From Leptobrachium leishanense (taxonomy: Eukaryota; Chordata; Amphibia; Anura; Megophryidae), in assembly GCA_009667805.1 (NCBI GenBank), contig CM019069.1, positions 46,310,201 through 46,374,200 of the forward strand: a stretch of DNA of 64,000 nucleotides. The letters are read 5' to 3'. The notes under the pieces are model-generated. The model saw nothing but the letters and a program-made list of their open reading frames with translations, had not been told where the DNA came from and made no database searches. The translations under genes were made by a program, and so were the position numbers. Shown in pieces: positions 1-12,056 of the stretch (positions are counted from its first letter, which is position 1; every line of letters begins with the position of its first letter).

Positions 1-246
1 CTGTTCACATCTTGCCGCGCGTCGCAGAAGCACGTCGCACGTCGCAGAAGCACGTCGCACGTCGCAGAAGCACGTCGCAGAAGCACGACCCTTTTTTTGC
101 GATTTTCTATCTGTGATTTTGCGATTTGTATTGGTGGTGCTTTGCAAAAATCGCACAAAACAGCGATGTCGCTCGACGTTGCGCGACATTATCGCACCAT
201 GTCGCAAATATGAACTTTCAAATCGCGCAGTGTGAACGGGGCCTAA
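1..246 (-). repeat. MITE copy, GTTCACAC family (cut by window edge)
   Basis: It ends at CAGTGTGAACGGGGCCTAA, the same terminus as the element at 256-571, and shares its internal gcgatttg, gtcgca and ttggtggtgctttgcaaaaat segments. It includes a short internal duplication of cacgtcgcagaag. The strand is arbitrary. Confidence 0.7.
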
Positions 247-255
247 AACCTGACC

Positions 256-571
256 TTAGGCCCTGTTCACACTGTGCGATTTATTGCACGGATTTTGCCG
301 CGACGTCGCACTGTGTAGCTTGTCCAATGCATTTCAATGGAGCTGTTCACATCTTGCCGCGCCATGTCGCATGTCGCAGAAGCATGTCGCTGGTACATGA
401 CCCTTTTTTTGCGATTTGCTATCTGCGATTTTGCAATTTGTATTGGTGGTGCTTTGCAAAAATCTCACAAAACAGTGATCTCGCGCGACTTTAATCGCAC
501 CATGTCGCGAATATGAAAATCGCGCGGAAAGTCGTGCTATTTTCAAATCACACAGTGTGAACGGGGCCTTA
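256..571 (+). repeat. Complete MITE with TTAGGCCC...GTTCACAC inverted ends
   Basis: The termini ttaggccctgttcacactg and cagtgtgaacggggcctta are inverted repeats. The interior has no coding capacity. A further copy lies at 37451-37741. A non-autonomous DNA transposon is the best reading; the superfamily was not assigned. Confidence 0.8.
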
Positions 572-603
572 GGGGGACTTGAGGACCGCGGTTGGGAACC
601 ACT

Positions 604-770
604 TCCCTAGAGCAAGGGTCAGCTGTTTGGCCTATCAGATATTTTGGAACTGCATCTTCCATGAGGCTCAGCCAACCTCATGAGTGGCTGAGCATCATGG
701 GAGATGAATCTCAGTCCAGATGTTTCAGGACTCCTTGGTGTAACTGTCCCAAAATGTAGCTAGGAATTCT
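604..770. repeat. Diverged hAT-type MITE fragment
   Basis: Similar to the element at 10703-10845: both contain gggtcagc near the left end, a central atgaggctc and catcatgggagatg. The right terminus is not clear. Confidence 0.45.
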
Positions 771-984
771 GGGTACTATAGGCACATGAAGTTCACAGCC
801 TCTCACTTTTTTCCATGCAAGGTCGGCATAAAGCATAGGTTTGGCGTAGAGCAAGATAAAACAACTCCTGGATGTCTGTTTCTGGATTTTTTTTTTTGCC
901 TTCTCCCAACATTACCTTGCAATCAGTCATGCTCAGTCGCTTAAAGGCATACTACATCAGTGTACAATGTCCTGAGAGAGGCAG

Positions 985-1695
985 CCCATGAATCAGTTTT
1001 GCGCATGCGCGTACAGCGCCGATCCATTGTTCTACACAGGCGCTACAGAACTGGCGTACAGAAAGTACACATGCTCCAAGCGATGCGCAAAATGCGTACC
1101 TGTGTCTGAGGCAGAGTTACCTTGGAATAGGTCACTGTTCTCACTCTCCAGTAAGTGTCCTTGGGCAAGACACCTAACGGTACATACTCGCCACCCAGGA
1201 CATACTTGAAAACGAGGGAAATCTCAATGTTTTCTTCCTGGTAAAATACTTTCTCAAAAAAACTAAAAAAAGAAATTAATACTTTTTGTTGTTCGTTTTG
1301 GCCAATTTTACTCCACTTTTCTCCCTCGCTGCGCACAGCTCCTCCACTTCGGCTCATGGACTCCTGAACACGGAAGTCCCTGAGGCTGTTCTGCGTTCCT
1401 ACGCTACTCGAGCACCACAACGAAGCTGTTGAACTTTACGTCCGCAAGTTCCGTAGCGCCTGCGCAGGAAAAAGGATCAGAGCTGCGCACATGCACACGC
1501 TCTCGACGTCACTAGTGACCGGCAGCCAAGAAATGCAAATTCCCCAGCTGCTGGTGGTGCCGGGTGTGGTGGAGGAAACTCCTCCACTTCACCCAGCTTT
1601 ATAGCCGGAGCTGGGGAGAGAGGGGAGGGGGCTATACTCATCCTTGCCACTTTAAAAATATAAAGCAGTCAGGAGGAGTATAGTGTTCCTTTTGA
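985..1695 (-). repeat. Diverged copy of the TTAA-type MITE with SINE insertion
   Basis: It shares cagctcctcc, ccccagctgctgg, cctccacttcacccagc and a terminal gtgttcctttt with the copies at 33075-33525 and 56869-58341. It is interrupted by the 3' part of a SINE (about 1131-1260). Boundaries are approximate. Confidence 0.55.
1131..1260 (+). repeat. tRNA-derived SINE, 3' part
   Basis: It contains agtgtccttgggcaagaca, cacccaggacatacttgaaa and the tail cttcctggtaaaat, shared with the fuller copy at 36684-36891. The tRNA-like head is missing. Confidence 0.7.
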
Positions 1696-2053
1696 GTCAA
1701 ATTGTTAAACTATAAAAAAAAATCTGTGAAGTATTACGTTTTTTTTGGAATGTAAAATAAGCTATTTATTTCCACCACTAGGGGGCAATCTTAATCTTTT
1801 TATTGTGATTTTATTTATTGTGTCAAAAAAATAACACTAGCCTACAGGTCTTGAAGCATCTGAGATGAAATGTTTGTATTCCCAGAAGGTTCCAGAATAT
1901 TATTAGTTTGCCACTGGGAAGTATTTCATCGCACTGAGGGGACATTTGAACTTTAGGTCGCGTTTGTATTGTGAAGGTTATTGTTGCGTCAGTACATTGA
2001 GGGAACAAATGCTTAATCTGACTGAAGGTTGAAAACATTTTGGAGTGTGTATG

Positions 2054-3085
2054 CACGTGTGCGTAGATACACAGTGGCAAGAAAAAAAAGTATGTGAACC
2101 CTTTGGAATTAGTTGGTTTTCTGTATGAGCTGGTCATAAAATGTTATTTAGTCAAAGTCTCAAGTGTAGACATAAACAATCAAGGTTATTCAGAGAGCGG
2201 TGAAAAGCAGGAGAATGACTGGAGAAGTGAAAATTCTAGGTCAAAATAGCCAAACCAGAAAAATTCTCCCATTCATCTCACTTTCCAAATCGGCTACTTT
2301 GACCTAGAATTTTCCATTCTCCAGTCATTCTCCTGCTTTTCACCGCTCTCTGAATAACCCTGATTGTGCTTTTAGCTAATAACACACAATTATAATCTCA
2401 TATCTTTATTGAACACATCCTATTAAACATTCACAGTGCTGTGGAAAAAATAAGTAAAGTACACACTTTGATTTAATAGCTAGTTGATCCTCCTTCGGCA
2501 GCAATAACCTCACCCAAGCATTTCAGGTAGCTGCGGATTAGACCTACATAAAGTTTGGAAATTTCGACCGCTCTTCCTTGGCCTAGAAACCGCAAAGCAG
2601 ACCCAAATCATGATGCTCCCTCCGTGGTTCTTTGCTGTTTGGATGAAGTTTTCCTGTTGTTATGCGGTTCCCTTTTTTCGGCATACTTTGTGCTGCTTGT
2701 TCTTCCCACACAACTCAACCTTAGTTTTTTATCGACTCCATGGACAGATGAATATCTAAGCTCTTTGAGATAACTTTGTAACCCCTTTCCAGCTTCACAG
2801 GTCTTCTGAAAGCTCTTTTTTGCGAGGCTTGGATCACATCAACGGAAACCTATTGTGAATGGCAAACTCAATATGTTTGCGGGATTTTTATAAGTCATAG
2901 TAGCTCTAGCCCACCCCCACCAATCTCATTTCATTGACCAGACACCAGGTTTGCCAGTTTCCATCTCTAATGTTTGTTTGAGTCATCAGCCTAGGGCTTC
3001 ATATACACTTTGTAACATCTATTGTGATAATTTGGATGATATATTCAGTATGTAGAAGACCAATAAATAATTTGTGTGTTATTAC
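2054..3085 (-). mobile_element. Tc1/mariner transposon relic
   Basis: The left end cagtggcaagaaaaaa...tatgtgaaccctttgg is a typical vertebrate Tc1-like terminal repeat. Internal segments such as cccaaatcatgatgctccc and gcggttcccttttttcggc match Tc1-like transposase DNA read on the minus strand. Heavy decay leaves no open frame. It is interrupted by a foldback at 2178-2368, and the right terminus is missing near 3085. Confidence 0.75.
2178..2368. repeat. Foldback insertion inside the Tc1 relic
   Basis: Arms of about 60 bp are nearly perfect inverted repeats (ggttattcagagagcggtga on the left, its complement on the right), separated by about 60 bp. Ends of the gttattca type recur in the foldback family near 6765, 39371 and 59462. 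Confidence 0.75.
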
Positions 3086-3392
3086 TTTACTCCTTAGCCC
3101 CGGGTGGGCTTGAAAGCCGGCAGGGTGTAATAGCATGCAACGTGGCTCTCCGGCGTCTCCTCCATGCCGAGCGTCACTGGCTGTGGGGCGGGCTGGGAGG
3201 CAAGCAATAGGCAGTAGCAGAGCATCCTATGCCACCCCAAGGCGTTCAGTGCCGCGAGGGCGGCAAGGAGTTAAAAACAGATTGTGATTGTTGGTTACAG
3301 TAACTTTGATAAACATCAAACCAGATATTAAGACACATTCATACATAAATGCATGAATTTCTAAAGGGATTGCATACTTTTTCTTGCGCTTC

Positions 3393-3452
<60 letters not shown>

Positions 3453-4950
3453 AAGTTTATAGTTGCAAAGTACATTTACACATCCCAGCAATTCAGAGGT
3501 CTGCTTCACATATGCAGCAAAGAACTCTGGGTAGGACATGCAAATAAAGTCCACAACTTCTCACTATTTTTGCATCCAGGGTCTGTAATGACACAGAACC
3601 CTCCTTCCCAGTACCATGTCATACTAGATGGCTTTCTTTTTAGCAAAGGTCAGATGATGCCACCAGTCACAATCACTCCTGGGTTATTGTGCCCTCATCA
3701 GCAGGAGCTAGACTGTAACTGGTTGCTATTGATGCTTTACCCCTGGGTTAAATCAATACGCATTTAAATTGTGGTGTAGGGCAAAAAGTGAGATTAAAAG
3801 CCTCCACACTGCAAATAATAAAGTTTATAGTTGCAGAGACACATCCCAGCAATCCAGAGAACTGCTTACAGAGCTCATGTGCTACATTCCCAATATATTC
3901 CCCATATATAGACTTCCTTTAGATTCCCCCCATTGGTCTTAAGGTGAACATTTTAAAGAAAGTTTTTACCAGTCTTGTTTCAGATCATTTAGGTTTATGT
4001 TGCCTGGTGTCAGGGGGAAAATTAAACATAAAAACTATATAAACCAAGCAGTCGAAATACAAATCCAGATTCCCTTCCACAATTCTTCTGTGACTTTGAA
4101 AACCACACTGTGTTATCACCGGTTATATAATGGCGTATAACGACTGAGTACAATAGCAAAACATAGACTAATGCAGAGCGTTTTATATTGCCCCGCCAGC
4201 TTTGGGATGTTGGATGACCTGTATGTTTCTTCCCCGAGATGCATTTTGAGGAAGATGCTTTGGGATGGAAAGAGTGGTAGCAGCTCTGCAAAATTCCTGC
4301 CGTTAAAAGAAGGAACGATTTTATAAAAAAAAAATGCAATTATTTGAGTCATGAAAAGAGCACAACATTGGGAAATTACTTTTCTTTATAGAAGAAGCTA
4401 GAGGGATGGACTTGAAGAGCCTTTTCAAAGGAGATTTGGGATTATAATCCCTGTGGAAGTATTAAAACCCTTGCATCCTTTTAGACATTTTTGGCCAAGA
4501 TGGCAATCTCTGTTGGGAACGGTATATTATATTTTTATCACTAGAATGATCCTTCTATTGTTTTTTGTTTTGTTACTTTGAAAAAAACAAAAAACTGTTA
4601 CTTTCTCCAACTATTATTCTAGAATGTCCATGGAAGATACGATGGCAACTGCCGCATGTGACACTGTTAGATCACTGTCTTCCATACATTAGCCAAGGTA
4701 CATGTCTGTCTCTCTACACCCAACACCTCCTGTTCAGGGGGCAATATATGACATTCGTTGATGAAAATAAGCCTATCATTTTTGCTCCACAATGACCCGA
4801 AAGCGACCGCTACAGCACTAATGGGCTTGTTTACAAATCAGGTGTAAACCTAAGCAGCGCTCGGCTAAATTTACCAACTCTGCAGACTGTAATGCCGCTG
4901 GTAGGTTTACCCAGACATTGGTTAAGTTTACACCTGCCTCAGGATCTAAC
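3085..4950. other. Intron sequence with simple repeats, no gene seen
   Basis: It contains a (TG)n(TA)n microsatellite at 3394-3443. Related short segments around acatcccagcaa(t/c)tcagag lie at 3480-3560 and 3838-3900, and again in inverse orientation near 53885-53985. No exon or element end was recognised in the remainder. Confidence 0.4.
3394..3443. repeat. (TG)n(TA)n microsatellite
   Basis: A run of TG dinucleotides changes directly into TA dinucleotides. Confidence 0.95.
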
Positions 4951-4952
4951 CC

Positions 4953-5271
4953 TTAGGCCGGGTTCACACCTGCATGTTCTTCAAACGTGCGCAAAACGTG
5001 TGGTTTTTTTCTATGCGCCTTCCCGTATATGAAAAAACGCGCATTTCAGCGCGTTCGCCGCTATGCCTATGGCCGCGAACGCGCTGCTATGCGCACCAAA
5101 AGAAGCTCCCGGTCTTCTTTGGGGTGCAGGACGTTCTAAACGCGGTCCTGCGCACTTTAAAACGCCCAGGTGTGAACGGGTCCCATTGAAGAGCATGGGA
5201 TTTCCCCCGCCCATGCGTTTTAAAGCGCGCAGGAACGCGCTTTAAAATGTATAGGTGTAAACGGGGCCTAA
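4953..5271. repeat. MITE with TTAGGCC...GGCCTAA ends
   Basis: The termini ttaggccgggttcacacct and aggtgtaaacggggccta are inverted. The interior is GC-rich and rich in gcgc words. It ends 59 bases before the UBR3 exon acceptor. Confidence 0.75.
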
Positions 5272-5330
5272 ATGTTTACATCTTTCCTGTGGTTCTGTGT
5301 TTACTGAAAGCTATTCTTTTTCCATTGCAG

Positions 5331-5436
5331 ATCAGCTTTTCCATGTCTTGGCCATGCACATGCGGTTATACAGCATCGACTCGGAGTACAACCCATGGAA
5401 AAAGCTAACACAACTTTTGCCGAAGAAATCTTCTGA
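5331..5436 (+). CDS. UBR3: UBR3 exon (first in window), C-terminal region
   Basis: The acceptor is a strong pyrimidine tract ending ttgcag and the donor is gtaagc. The exon has 106 bp: two bases completing a codon, 34 codons, then GA (phase 2 donor). It encodes DQLFHVLAMHMRLY followed by PWKKLTQLLPKK, a helical segment conserved in UBR3. Since it opens in mid-codon, an upstream exon must exist; none was recognised in bases 1-5330. Confidence 0.92.
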
Positions 5437-6012
5437 GTAAGCTTTGCTCGTTAATTATTAACTTCTCTTTTTAATTACTTTTGCTCTAAGGTTCTAGAAA
5501 AGGTATGTCAAACCCCGCCCCGCACCCCCAGATATTGCAGGGCAACGGTTCTCATGATTCTCTGGCCATCTGTGGCATTCATTGATTTCTGGGAATTGTA
5601 GGTGTTCTACATCTGAGGGGCCGGAGTTTGACTTTCCTGCTCTAGGTTGTATATCGATAGATCGCAGATACTTTAATCTGCGTGAAGCTGGTCCAAATGA
5701 TCTTAAATGAGTCGAAGTAGTTTATCAGACAGTTAAGGACACCGAAGACAGGATTCTGCTGCATGAAACTGGTTTTAGTGCCTTGTACGTTTAGTTCTCA
5801 CATGCACATTATGGGCAGTATTACAAAGCTGGTGCTAACTTAACCAGAGCTGTTGTAAACTTAGAACCTCCATAGGCTATAATGGCTCTGGGAAGTCCTA
5901 AGAGTTTTGAAAAATGAAGAGATTGTCCTCTTTCAATTTGCATTCTGTCAAAATCCGATGACCAGTAAGTACGTTTCCCCCAACTGAACAGTCTCTCATG
6001 CATCATCTACAG

Positions 6013-6197
6013 CAGTGGTCCCCAACCCTGGTCCTCAGAGCCCACTAACAGGACAGGTTTGCCTGATATGTGAAGCTGAGCACAGGTGATAGGATTTGCT
6101 GCGCAGTGATTGCAGGATTCAGTCTGCATTACCCCAAAGTAAATCCTTAAAACCTGGCCTGTTAGTAGGCCCTGAGGAACAGGGTTGGGAACCACTG
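6013..6197. repeat. hAT-type MITE with near-perfect 8-bp target duplication
   Basis: Ends cagtggtccccaacc and ggttgggaaccactg are inverted repeats. The flanks atctacag (6005-6012) and gtctacag (6198-6205) match at 7 of 8 positions, as expected for hAT insertions. A related copy is at 8563-8739. Confidence 0.85.
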
Positions 6198-6393
6198 GTC
6201 TACAGTACTTCATGGCCCTTCTATGCTTCATTCAGGCCCGTGTAGTGTGTGTGTATTTTTATTAAGGCAAATAAGCGGCAACTAACCCTATAAGGACTTT
6301 CATCAATGCAATAAAGGTGTTGGCACATATCTGGAGAGGCCACCATACTTATCCAAAGATGATAATGATACAGCCGCACTGAATCTCTCATTC

Positions 6394-6524
6394 AAACAAA
6401 TTTATTGAGGTCCCATCAATAGTCGAGACAAAGTTCATCATCTAGAGATGATGTATTGATAAAGACTCCTCTAGAGTCGAAACATCCTGTCTACTGATGC
6501 AACCTCAATAAATTTGCCTTTGAG
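6394..6524 (+). repeat. Short inverted-repeat element with degraded hammerhead motif
   Basis: The arms around tttattgagg (6401-6410) and cctcaataaa (6503-6512) are inverted repeats flanking a conserved hairpin. The layout (motif followed by AATAAA) matches the other ribozyme-bearing insertions in this window. Confidence 0.65.
6450..6490 (+). ncRNA. Degraded hammerhead-like motif (U3/A8 variant)
   Basis: Core-like TTGATAA (6456-6462), one extra A, stem II GACTC/GAGTC (6464-6468/6474-6478) and GAAA (6479-6482), then catc. Stem I does not pair well. The segment where stem III would form reads ACAT, perhaps CpG decay from the ACGT seen at 28404-28407. Probably inactive. Confidence 0.5.
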
Positions 6525-6764
6525 AAGTACGGTCTGCCCATATCATCTACTTCTTTGGATACGTATTCATTTAACTCTACCTATCCAGATTTGGTGGTTT
6601 CTATGCTTTTTTCTTCCATGTTTGTATGTTTACAATCCATCAGTATGATGCCACTGTTCTCCTACTTTGTCCTGTTCTTCAAATCGCTGCTATTTCCCAC
6701 TAATCTGTACTTGGTGCTTTTCAGCCCTCGTTCCCCATCCCTCTTTTGCTCCTTCTTGACATTT

Positions 6765-6990
6765 GCAGAGTTATTCACTAATCGCCGTAGTTTGCCGTTG
6801 TTGCAATGACAATAAACTTTGGCATTTCCCAAAAGGGTAATTCAGACAGCGACAGGAGAAGCTTCACCAATGAATCTTCTCCTGCTGCTTTTTGAATTTC
6901 CCACTCGGGATCGGCAAAGTTTATCATTGTTACAGCAACTGCATTGTTCGCTATGATTTGCAGCGAGAGTGAACTACAATGGTTAGTGGA
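6765..6990. repeat. Foldback MITE, ttctcctg family
   Basis: A roughly palindromic element beginning gagttattcactaatcgccg, with central cttctcctgctg. Related copies lie at 39371-40441, 59462-59648 and 60196-60387. Confidence 0.55.
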
Positions 6991-8446
6991 AACCCCCTCG
7001 GCGATGTGATTCAGGTGAAAGGGATCGGGTAGGTGAGCGTTTGGTAAAGATCTTTGTAGAAAAAAAATAGATAAAGGCACTACTTGTTTTGAGGTGGGTT
7101 ATGTCTCTTTGCTGTTCTCAAGACTGAGAGAAGTGAAATGTATTTTTTTTGCATGTGCTGTTGCTCCGGAACGCAGAGCGAACATACCGCCATAGCTGAT
7201 TGACTCACAATAGAGATCGTTCTGTTCCACAATGAGGCACATTATAGGGAGCAGCGGTCATTATTCGTCCATTGAACACCCATCCACACGGTCGTGGGAC
7301 TACGTCAGTCTGTGGAGGCTGTTTTTGGAGAAATAACGAGCATACTTCACATTTTTAAGAGTAGAGAAATGTGAATGTTCCAGTCTCTCCGCAACTGAAC
7401 AAGATCAAAAACGGCCTTTTCTGCGATCGAGAAATTCTGTTCCAATGGAATCTGTTGCCGAGGATTTAATGTAAAAGAATCCGCTGCCATCCCTGGCTGC
7501 TGTGCTGTGTAGTAGGGTTTTCACCATTCTCGATAATTCAATTATTTTGCCGTGCCCCCCCTGCTCTGTAATAGCTCTCTGCGTGAGTTTCGGCTCACTT
7601 ATTATCTTTCCGTCGCTTTGCTGATTTATATACCCCCCCCCTTTTCCCAATTTGCATTTTATTTCCGTCTTTATTTTTTTCCCCTCCGCTTATTATCTGC
7701 AACCCAGGGTGTCAGCGCAGTCGTGTTCAGAGCTGCTCCCCGTAATGTGGGTCACGTAATAAATTAAGACTATTTGAGTACAAACTGTAGGAATGGAAGA
7801 CATTAGCTGTTCAGACGCCGGGAAGCATAGCCGAACAAACGAGAGATTAAATCATAATCAGCACTGTAACACTTTTAAAAGGTTTAGCAATATTTTGCGT
7901 TGATTTAGGTATACACACCTGTTAACCCCTTACGGACCACATGACTGTTTATGCTGTCAGGCATTATAGCATTGTACTGCATATCGACGGAATAGACCAT
8001 CATGCACTGAAATCCCCATTCCGATCTGCCGAGTGCCTGGAAATCTGTTTTTGCTGTTGTTGACTGTCAAACAATCCAGGCAGATCAGCAAATGTCAATT
8101 GTGGTGTTACTGGGCTACTTGGCAACCTATCGAATATGCAAAATTCCAGCATTAAAACGGCAATACACCAATAGTGATATATATGGTATAAAAGTCAAAC
8201 CAATACCGTAGAGACATTCAAGACGAGAGATGCTCCCACTTACAGTACCCATTTTAGAATCTGTTTAGAGATACGTTTCATTTTCACTGTTTGTGTACAA
8301 ATTATTATATCTAAAACTATGGGGAGGGGGGATGTTTATTAATGTGCTCCAATGTTCGTTCATTCCCCCCCCTCATGTAATATGATCTATGTTACAGTAT
8401 GATATATAATATGTGGGGTGCACTAAATAAGAAATAGTGGAATTGT
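6991..8446. other. Intron sequence, nothing recognised
   Basis: AT-rich with C runs (7623-7632, 8366-8373). No open frame, splice-flanked exon or element terminus was identified. Confidence 0.4.
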
Positions 8447-8525
8447 GTCTTGTTCCCTTTCGTTATTGTAAAGCGCTGCAGAAGCGGTTATATCGCTATA
8501 TAAATAATGATGATAATAATATGTG
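8447..8525 (+). repeat. LINE-type 3' tail
   Basis: It contains ttgtaaagcgctgcagaag and ctatataaataatgatgat, the recurrent 3'-end sequence also seen at 32404-32572 and 22230-22290. Confidence 0.6.
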
Positions 8526-8562
8526 CACATGTACATGGCAAAAAAAGCAAAATTGCTCTAGT

Positions 8563-8739
8563 CTAGTGTTTCCTAAACCTGTCCTCCTGCACACCTAACA
8601 GGCCAGGTTTGCTGGATATGTGAAGCACAGCACATGATTTGTTGCTCAGTGATTGCAGCATTCAGTTTGCATTTCTCCAAGGTGATCTGTAAAATGTGGT
8701 CTCTTAGTGCTCCCTGAAGACTGGGTTGGGAAACACTGA
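8563..8739. repeat. hAT-type MITE, related to 6013-6197
   Basis: The ends (c)tagtgtttcctaaacc and gggttgggaaacactg are inverted. The interior aatatgtgaag/gatatgtgaagc and gtgattgcag segments match the 6013 copy. Confidence 0.8.
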
Positions 8740-8744
8740 TTTTT

Positions 8745-9859
8745 GTAGAATGTATGACAATACTACCGTAAACCTAGGCATGCATCCTCACTTCTCCAAA
8801 TGTTAATGAGTTTTCCATCGTTTCCATCTAACCTCGGGATAAGGCACAGTCCTGGATCTGCACAGTTTCCCCGTGTATGCGAGCAAACCGCATTCATGGT
8901 TCCCACGGTTTATTTATTCTGCGGGTGTGAAAGACTCGCCTATTCCCCCTGATTGTAGCAGACACTTCTGTCTCCTTTTTTTCCATTGAAACGAGCACAG
9001 CACGTCTTAAGAGTTCACGTTGCGCAGCATTGCAAGTCAAGATTGTAGAAACCCCAGTGCTGAGATGCCACCTCTGCCAGGATATAAATGTCCTTTTCTC
9101 CCAAAAATATATGTATCCCAAAATCTATATTTGTATTCTTCCAGCATTCTTTTTAAAGTAGCTTCCGGTGGTCAGGAAATCTAGCTTTTCGATTTTGTAC
9201 ATCTTCCCGTTATATGTAGCTTTCACAACCACCTCTTTAGATTCATTTTCCATTGAAAGCCCCAGCTCAGCATCTCCTCTTGACATCTGTGTGACGACAA
9301 GTTCACAGGACATCGGCATAAAGTGCAGTATGAATTCAGATTTGATATTAGCCTCCAGGAGAGCTGTCTAACAATCTAATTAGCTGTGCGCACTTACTGG
9401 AAAAGCTATTTTGCACGAATACAAGGAAACTGAGCATGTTTGCATGGACCAATTTTGTCTTTCAGCAACTTATGCCAACATGATGTATAGTTCCAAGACA
9501 ACCGGGCAGCCAAGGTTGCCGAGCCCCAATCTAAAATATTCACAAACTGACATCGAAAATGGTGTCCCCAAATACTAAATCAACAGTGTGATGTTATGTC
9601 TGCTACTATTACTTTTTTTTTGTATATTGTAAGTTGAAAACCTTCAGCTACATTGTGTCCCTTGTTGTATGCGAAGATGTGTTTTTACCTCCCACTGCCA
9701 ATATTTATCCGTTTAGAACCGAGCCAAAACACAAGGATACACAATGAAATAAGTAACAAAAAAACAAAGGATCACTTAAGTAATACTTATAGATGTTACA
9801 AACCAGTAGAATTACTTTGTTTCCCTACATCTAGCTTAGTTTAAAAAAATATATATATA
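8745..9859. other. Intron sequence with an unassigned minus-strand open stretch
   Basis: On the minus strand, 9370-9125 stays open for about 80 codons and contains the peptide VKATYNGKMYKIEKLDF. It could be a decayed retrocopy or chance. I do not recognise it and no paired splice signals convince. Confidence 0.25.
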
Positions 9860-11105
9860 TATTACCGATAATCTGCATTGGCCTTTTTATTTGCCGATAA
9901 TTGGTCGAGTTGGCTCGTTGCAGCGGCGACATGCAAAGTCACGCAGATCGATGCTCATCTGGGGCATCACGTACAGCTGGCTGACATCTTGGCTATCAGC
10001 CCTCGCTGTAGGACTTCACCTGCCCACTGATGGTATTGCTTATGAGTGTGATGACAGCAGAAATGGGGCTTCCCTCTCATCTGGCAGGGAATTCCCTATA
10101 CAAAGATGCAGGAGCTTTTGGACCCCTGTATCTCTGGTACTGTATGACCTACAGCAGGGGTCAGCAGCCTTGGTCCTCCAGATTAGGGATACAATGATAC
10201 TAGTGTACTTGTTCTCATGCAAATGCGCCCGATACTTATACAGATACTGGGCTGGCTTGTCCAGCAGTATCTGAAGGCTGGGACGGCTGACAGAATGCCT
10301 AACAGCATTCTGCCAGGCTCCTGACGGCTGGCCGCTTTCCATAGAGCGGCCGCTGGCACGGGAAGGCTGTAACGCGGCTCTGCTGGCCTCCAGCCGTGCT
10401 CTCGTGAGATCGTACAGAGTTTTTTTATTTGTCGATATTGCCGATAATTGGACAAGCTTCTTCACTGCAGCCACGACACCTGAGGTCCCACAAAAGGATG
10501 TCAGTCCAGTGCCAATTTAGGGGTTCTCCAACAGCAGGCTGACAAATCTTGCTGTAGGACTTCCCCTGCCCGCTGATGGTATTGCACATGAGTGTGATGA
10601 CAACAGAAATGCAGCCCCACCCCTGCAATATGGCAGGGAATTCCCTATACAGGAGATGCAGGGGTCTATTGGTTTCCTGTATTTCTGGTACCTATTTCCT
10701 ACAGCAGGGGTCAGCAACCTTTTGGCCCTCCAGATCTTTTAGAACTACACTTCCAATGAGGCTCCACCAACATAATGAGTAACTGAACATCATGGGAGAT
10801 GTAGTTCCAAAACATTTAGAGGGCCATGGTTGCCGACCCCTTACCTACTGGGATATATGAGGTATCCTTGCAAAAGCCATTGTCTAGACACGGCCATATT
10901 GTTTATAAAAATAGAAGCTTAAATAATAACATTTCTATATTTATTAAATTGAATACATGATCAGGACATGCTGCAATGATTACAATTTTATTAAATGCAT
11001 TCAGTTTATGGCATAATGTCAGATTTGTGTTGTTTTTTTCACAACTTTAAATGTGAAAAATATCGGCTATTCGCCATAAAGGGTGCGATAATCGGTTTTA
11101 GCGCT
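9860..11105. mobile_element. hAT-like element with CCGATAAT-type ends and internal duplication
   Basis: Begins near attaccgataatctgc and ends near gtgcgataatcggttt. Internally, about 285 bp is duplicated (9895-10180 and 10440-10725), sharing cagggaattccctatac, gatggtattgc and cctacagcaggggtcagca. The 10703-10845 MITE is nested in the second copy. Confidence 0.5.
10703..10845. repeat. hAT-type MITE, CAGGGGTCAGCAACC family
   Basis: The ends aggggtcagcaacctttt and gttgccgacccctt are inverted. The interior is atgaggctccacc ... catcatgggagatgtag. Typical short hAT derivative. Confidence 0.75.
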
Positions 11106-11309
11106 GAAATATTATAAAGGTCTATCCATAAATTAAAGTGAATCATAATACAGTTGGTAGGTGGCAGAATGTGATCATAGAACAAGTGAACACTCCAAAA
11201 AATATCACGGTGTATAAGAAACGTTTTGTCAAGGGAAGTAATTTTGGATACAAAGTGCACAGGGGCCGGAGAATTACACATCACAGTAATGATACTCGAT
11301 CTTGCTTGT

Positions 11310-12055
11310 CCTATCGATCTGTCTATCTCTACCTCTCTATGTCTGTCTATTTATCTGTCTCTCTATATCTATCTCCATCTGTCTCTTTGTCCATCTACCT
11401 GTCTGTCTTTCTATCGCTATCTCTCTCTCTCTCTCTCTATCTACCTGTCTATCTCTCTATGCCTGTCTGTCACTATCTACCTGTCTGTCTTTCTATCGCT
11501 ACCTCTCTCTCTCTATATATATATATATGTCTATCTCTGTCCATCTACCTGTCGATCTCTCTATACCTGTCTGTCTTTCTATCGCTACCTCTCTCTCTAT
11601 ATATATATATCTATCTCTGTCTCTCTGTCCATCTACCTGTCGATCGCTACCTCTCTCTCTCTCTATATATATATCTATCTCTGTCTCTCAGTCCATCTAC
11701 CTGTCTATCTCTCTATACCTGTCTGTCACTATCTACCTGTCTCTATCTCTACCTCTCTATCTCTCTCTGCCTGTCTGTCTCTACCTGTCTCTGTCTGTCT
11801 CTATCTCTCTACCCCTCTATACCCGTCTGTCTCTACCCCTCTATATCTATATCTGTCTCTCTGTGTCTGTCTCTCTACCCCTCTATATCTGTCTGTCTCT
11901 ACCTCTCTATCTCTGTATCTCTATCTCTACCTGTCTCTATCTCTACCTCTCTATATCTGTCTGTTTCTCTGACTACCTATCTATCTCTACCTCTATATAT
12001 ATCTATCTCTGTCTGTCTCTGTGCCTCTCTATCTACCTGTCTATCAATCTCTCTA
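11310..12055. repeat. Long CTAT/CTGT/CTCT microsatellite
   Basis: About 745 bp of imperfect tetranucleotide repeats with (TA)n islands. Long open frames rich in Ser, Leu and Tyr run through it in all three forward frames but are products of the repeat. Its right part continues at 14962-14990 beyond a large insertion. Confidence 0.95.
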
Positions 12056-12056
12056 C

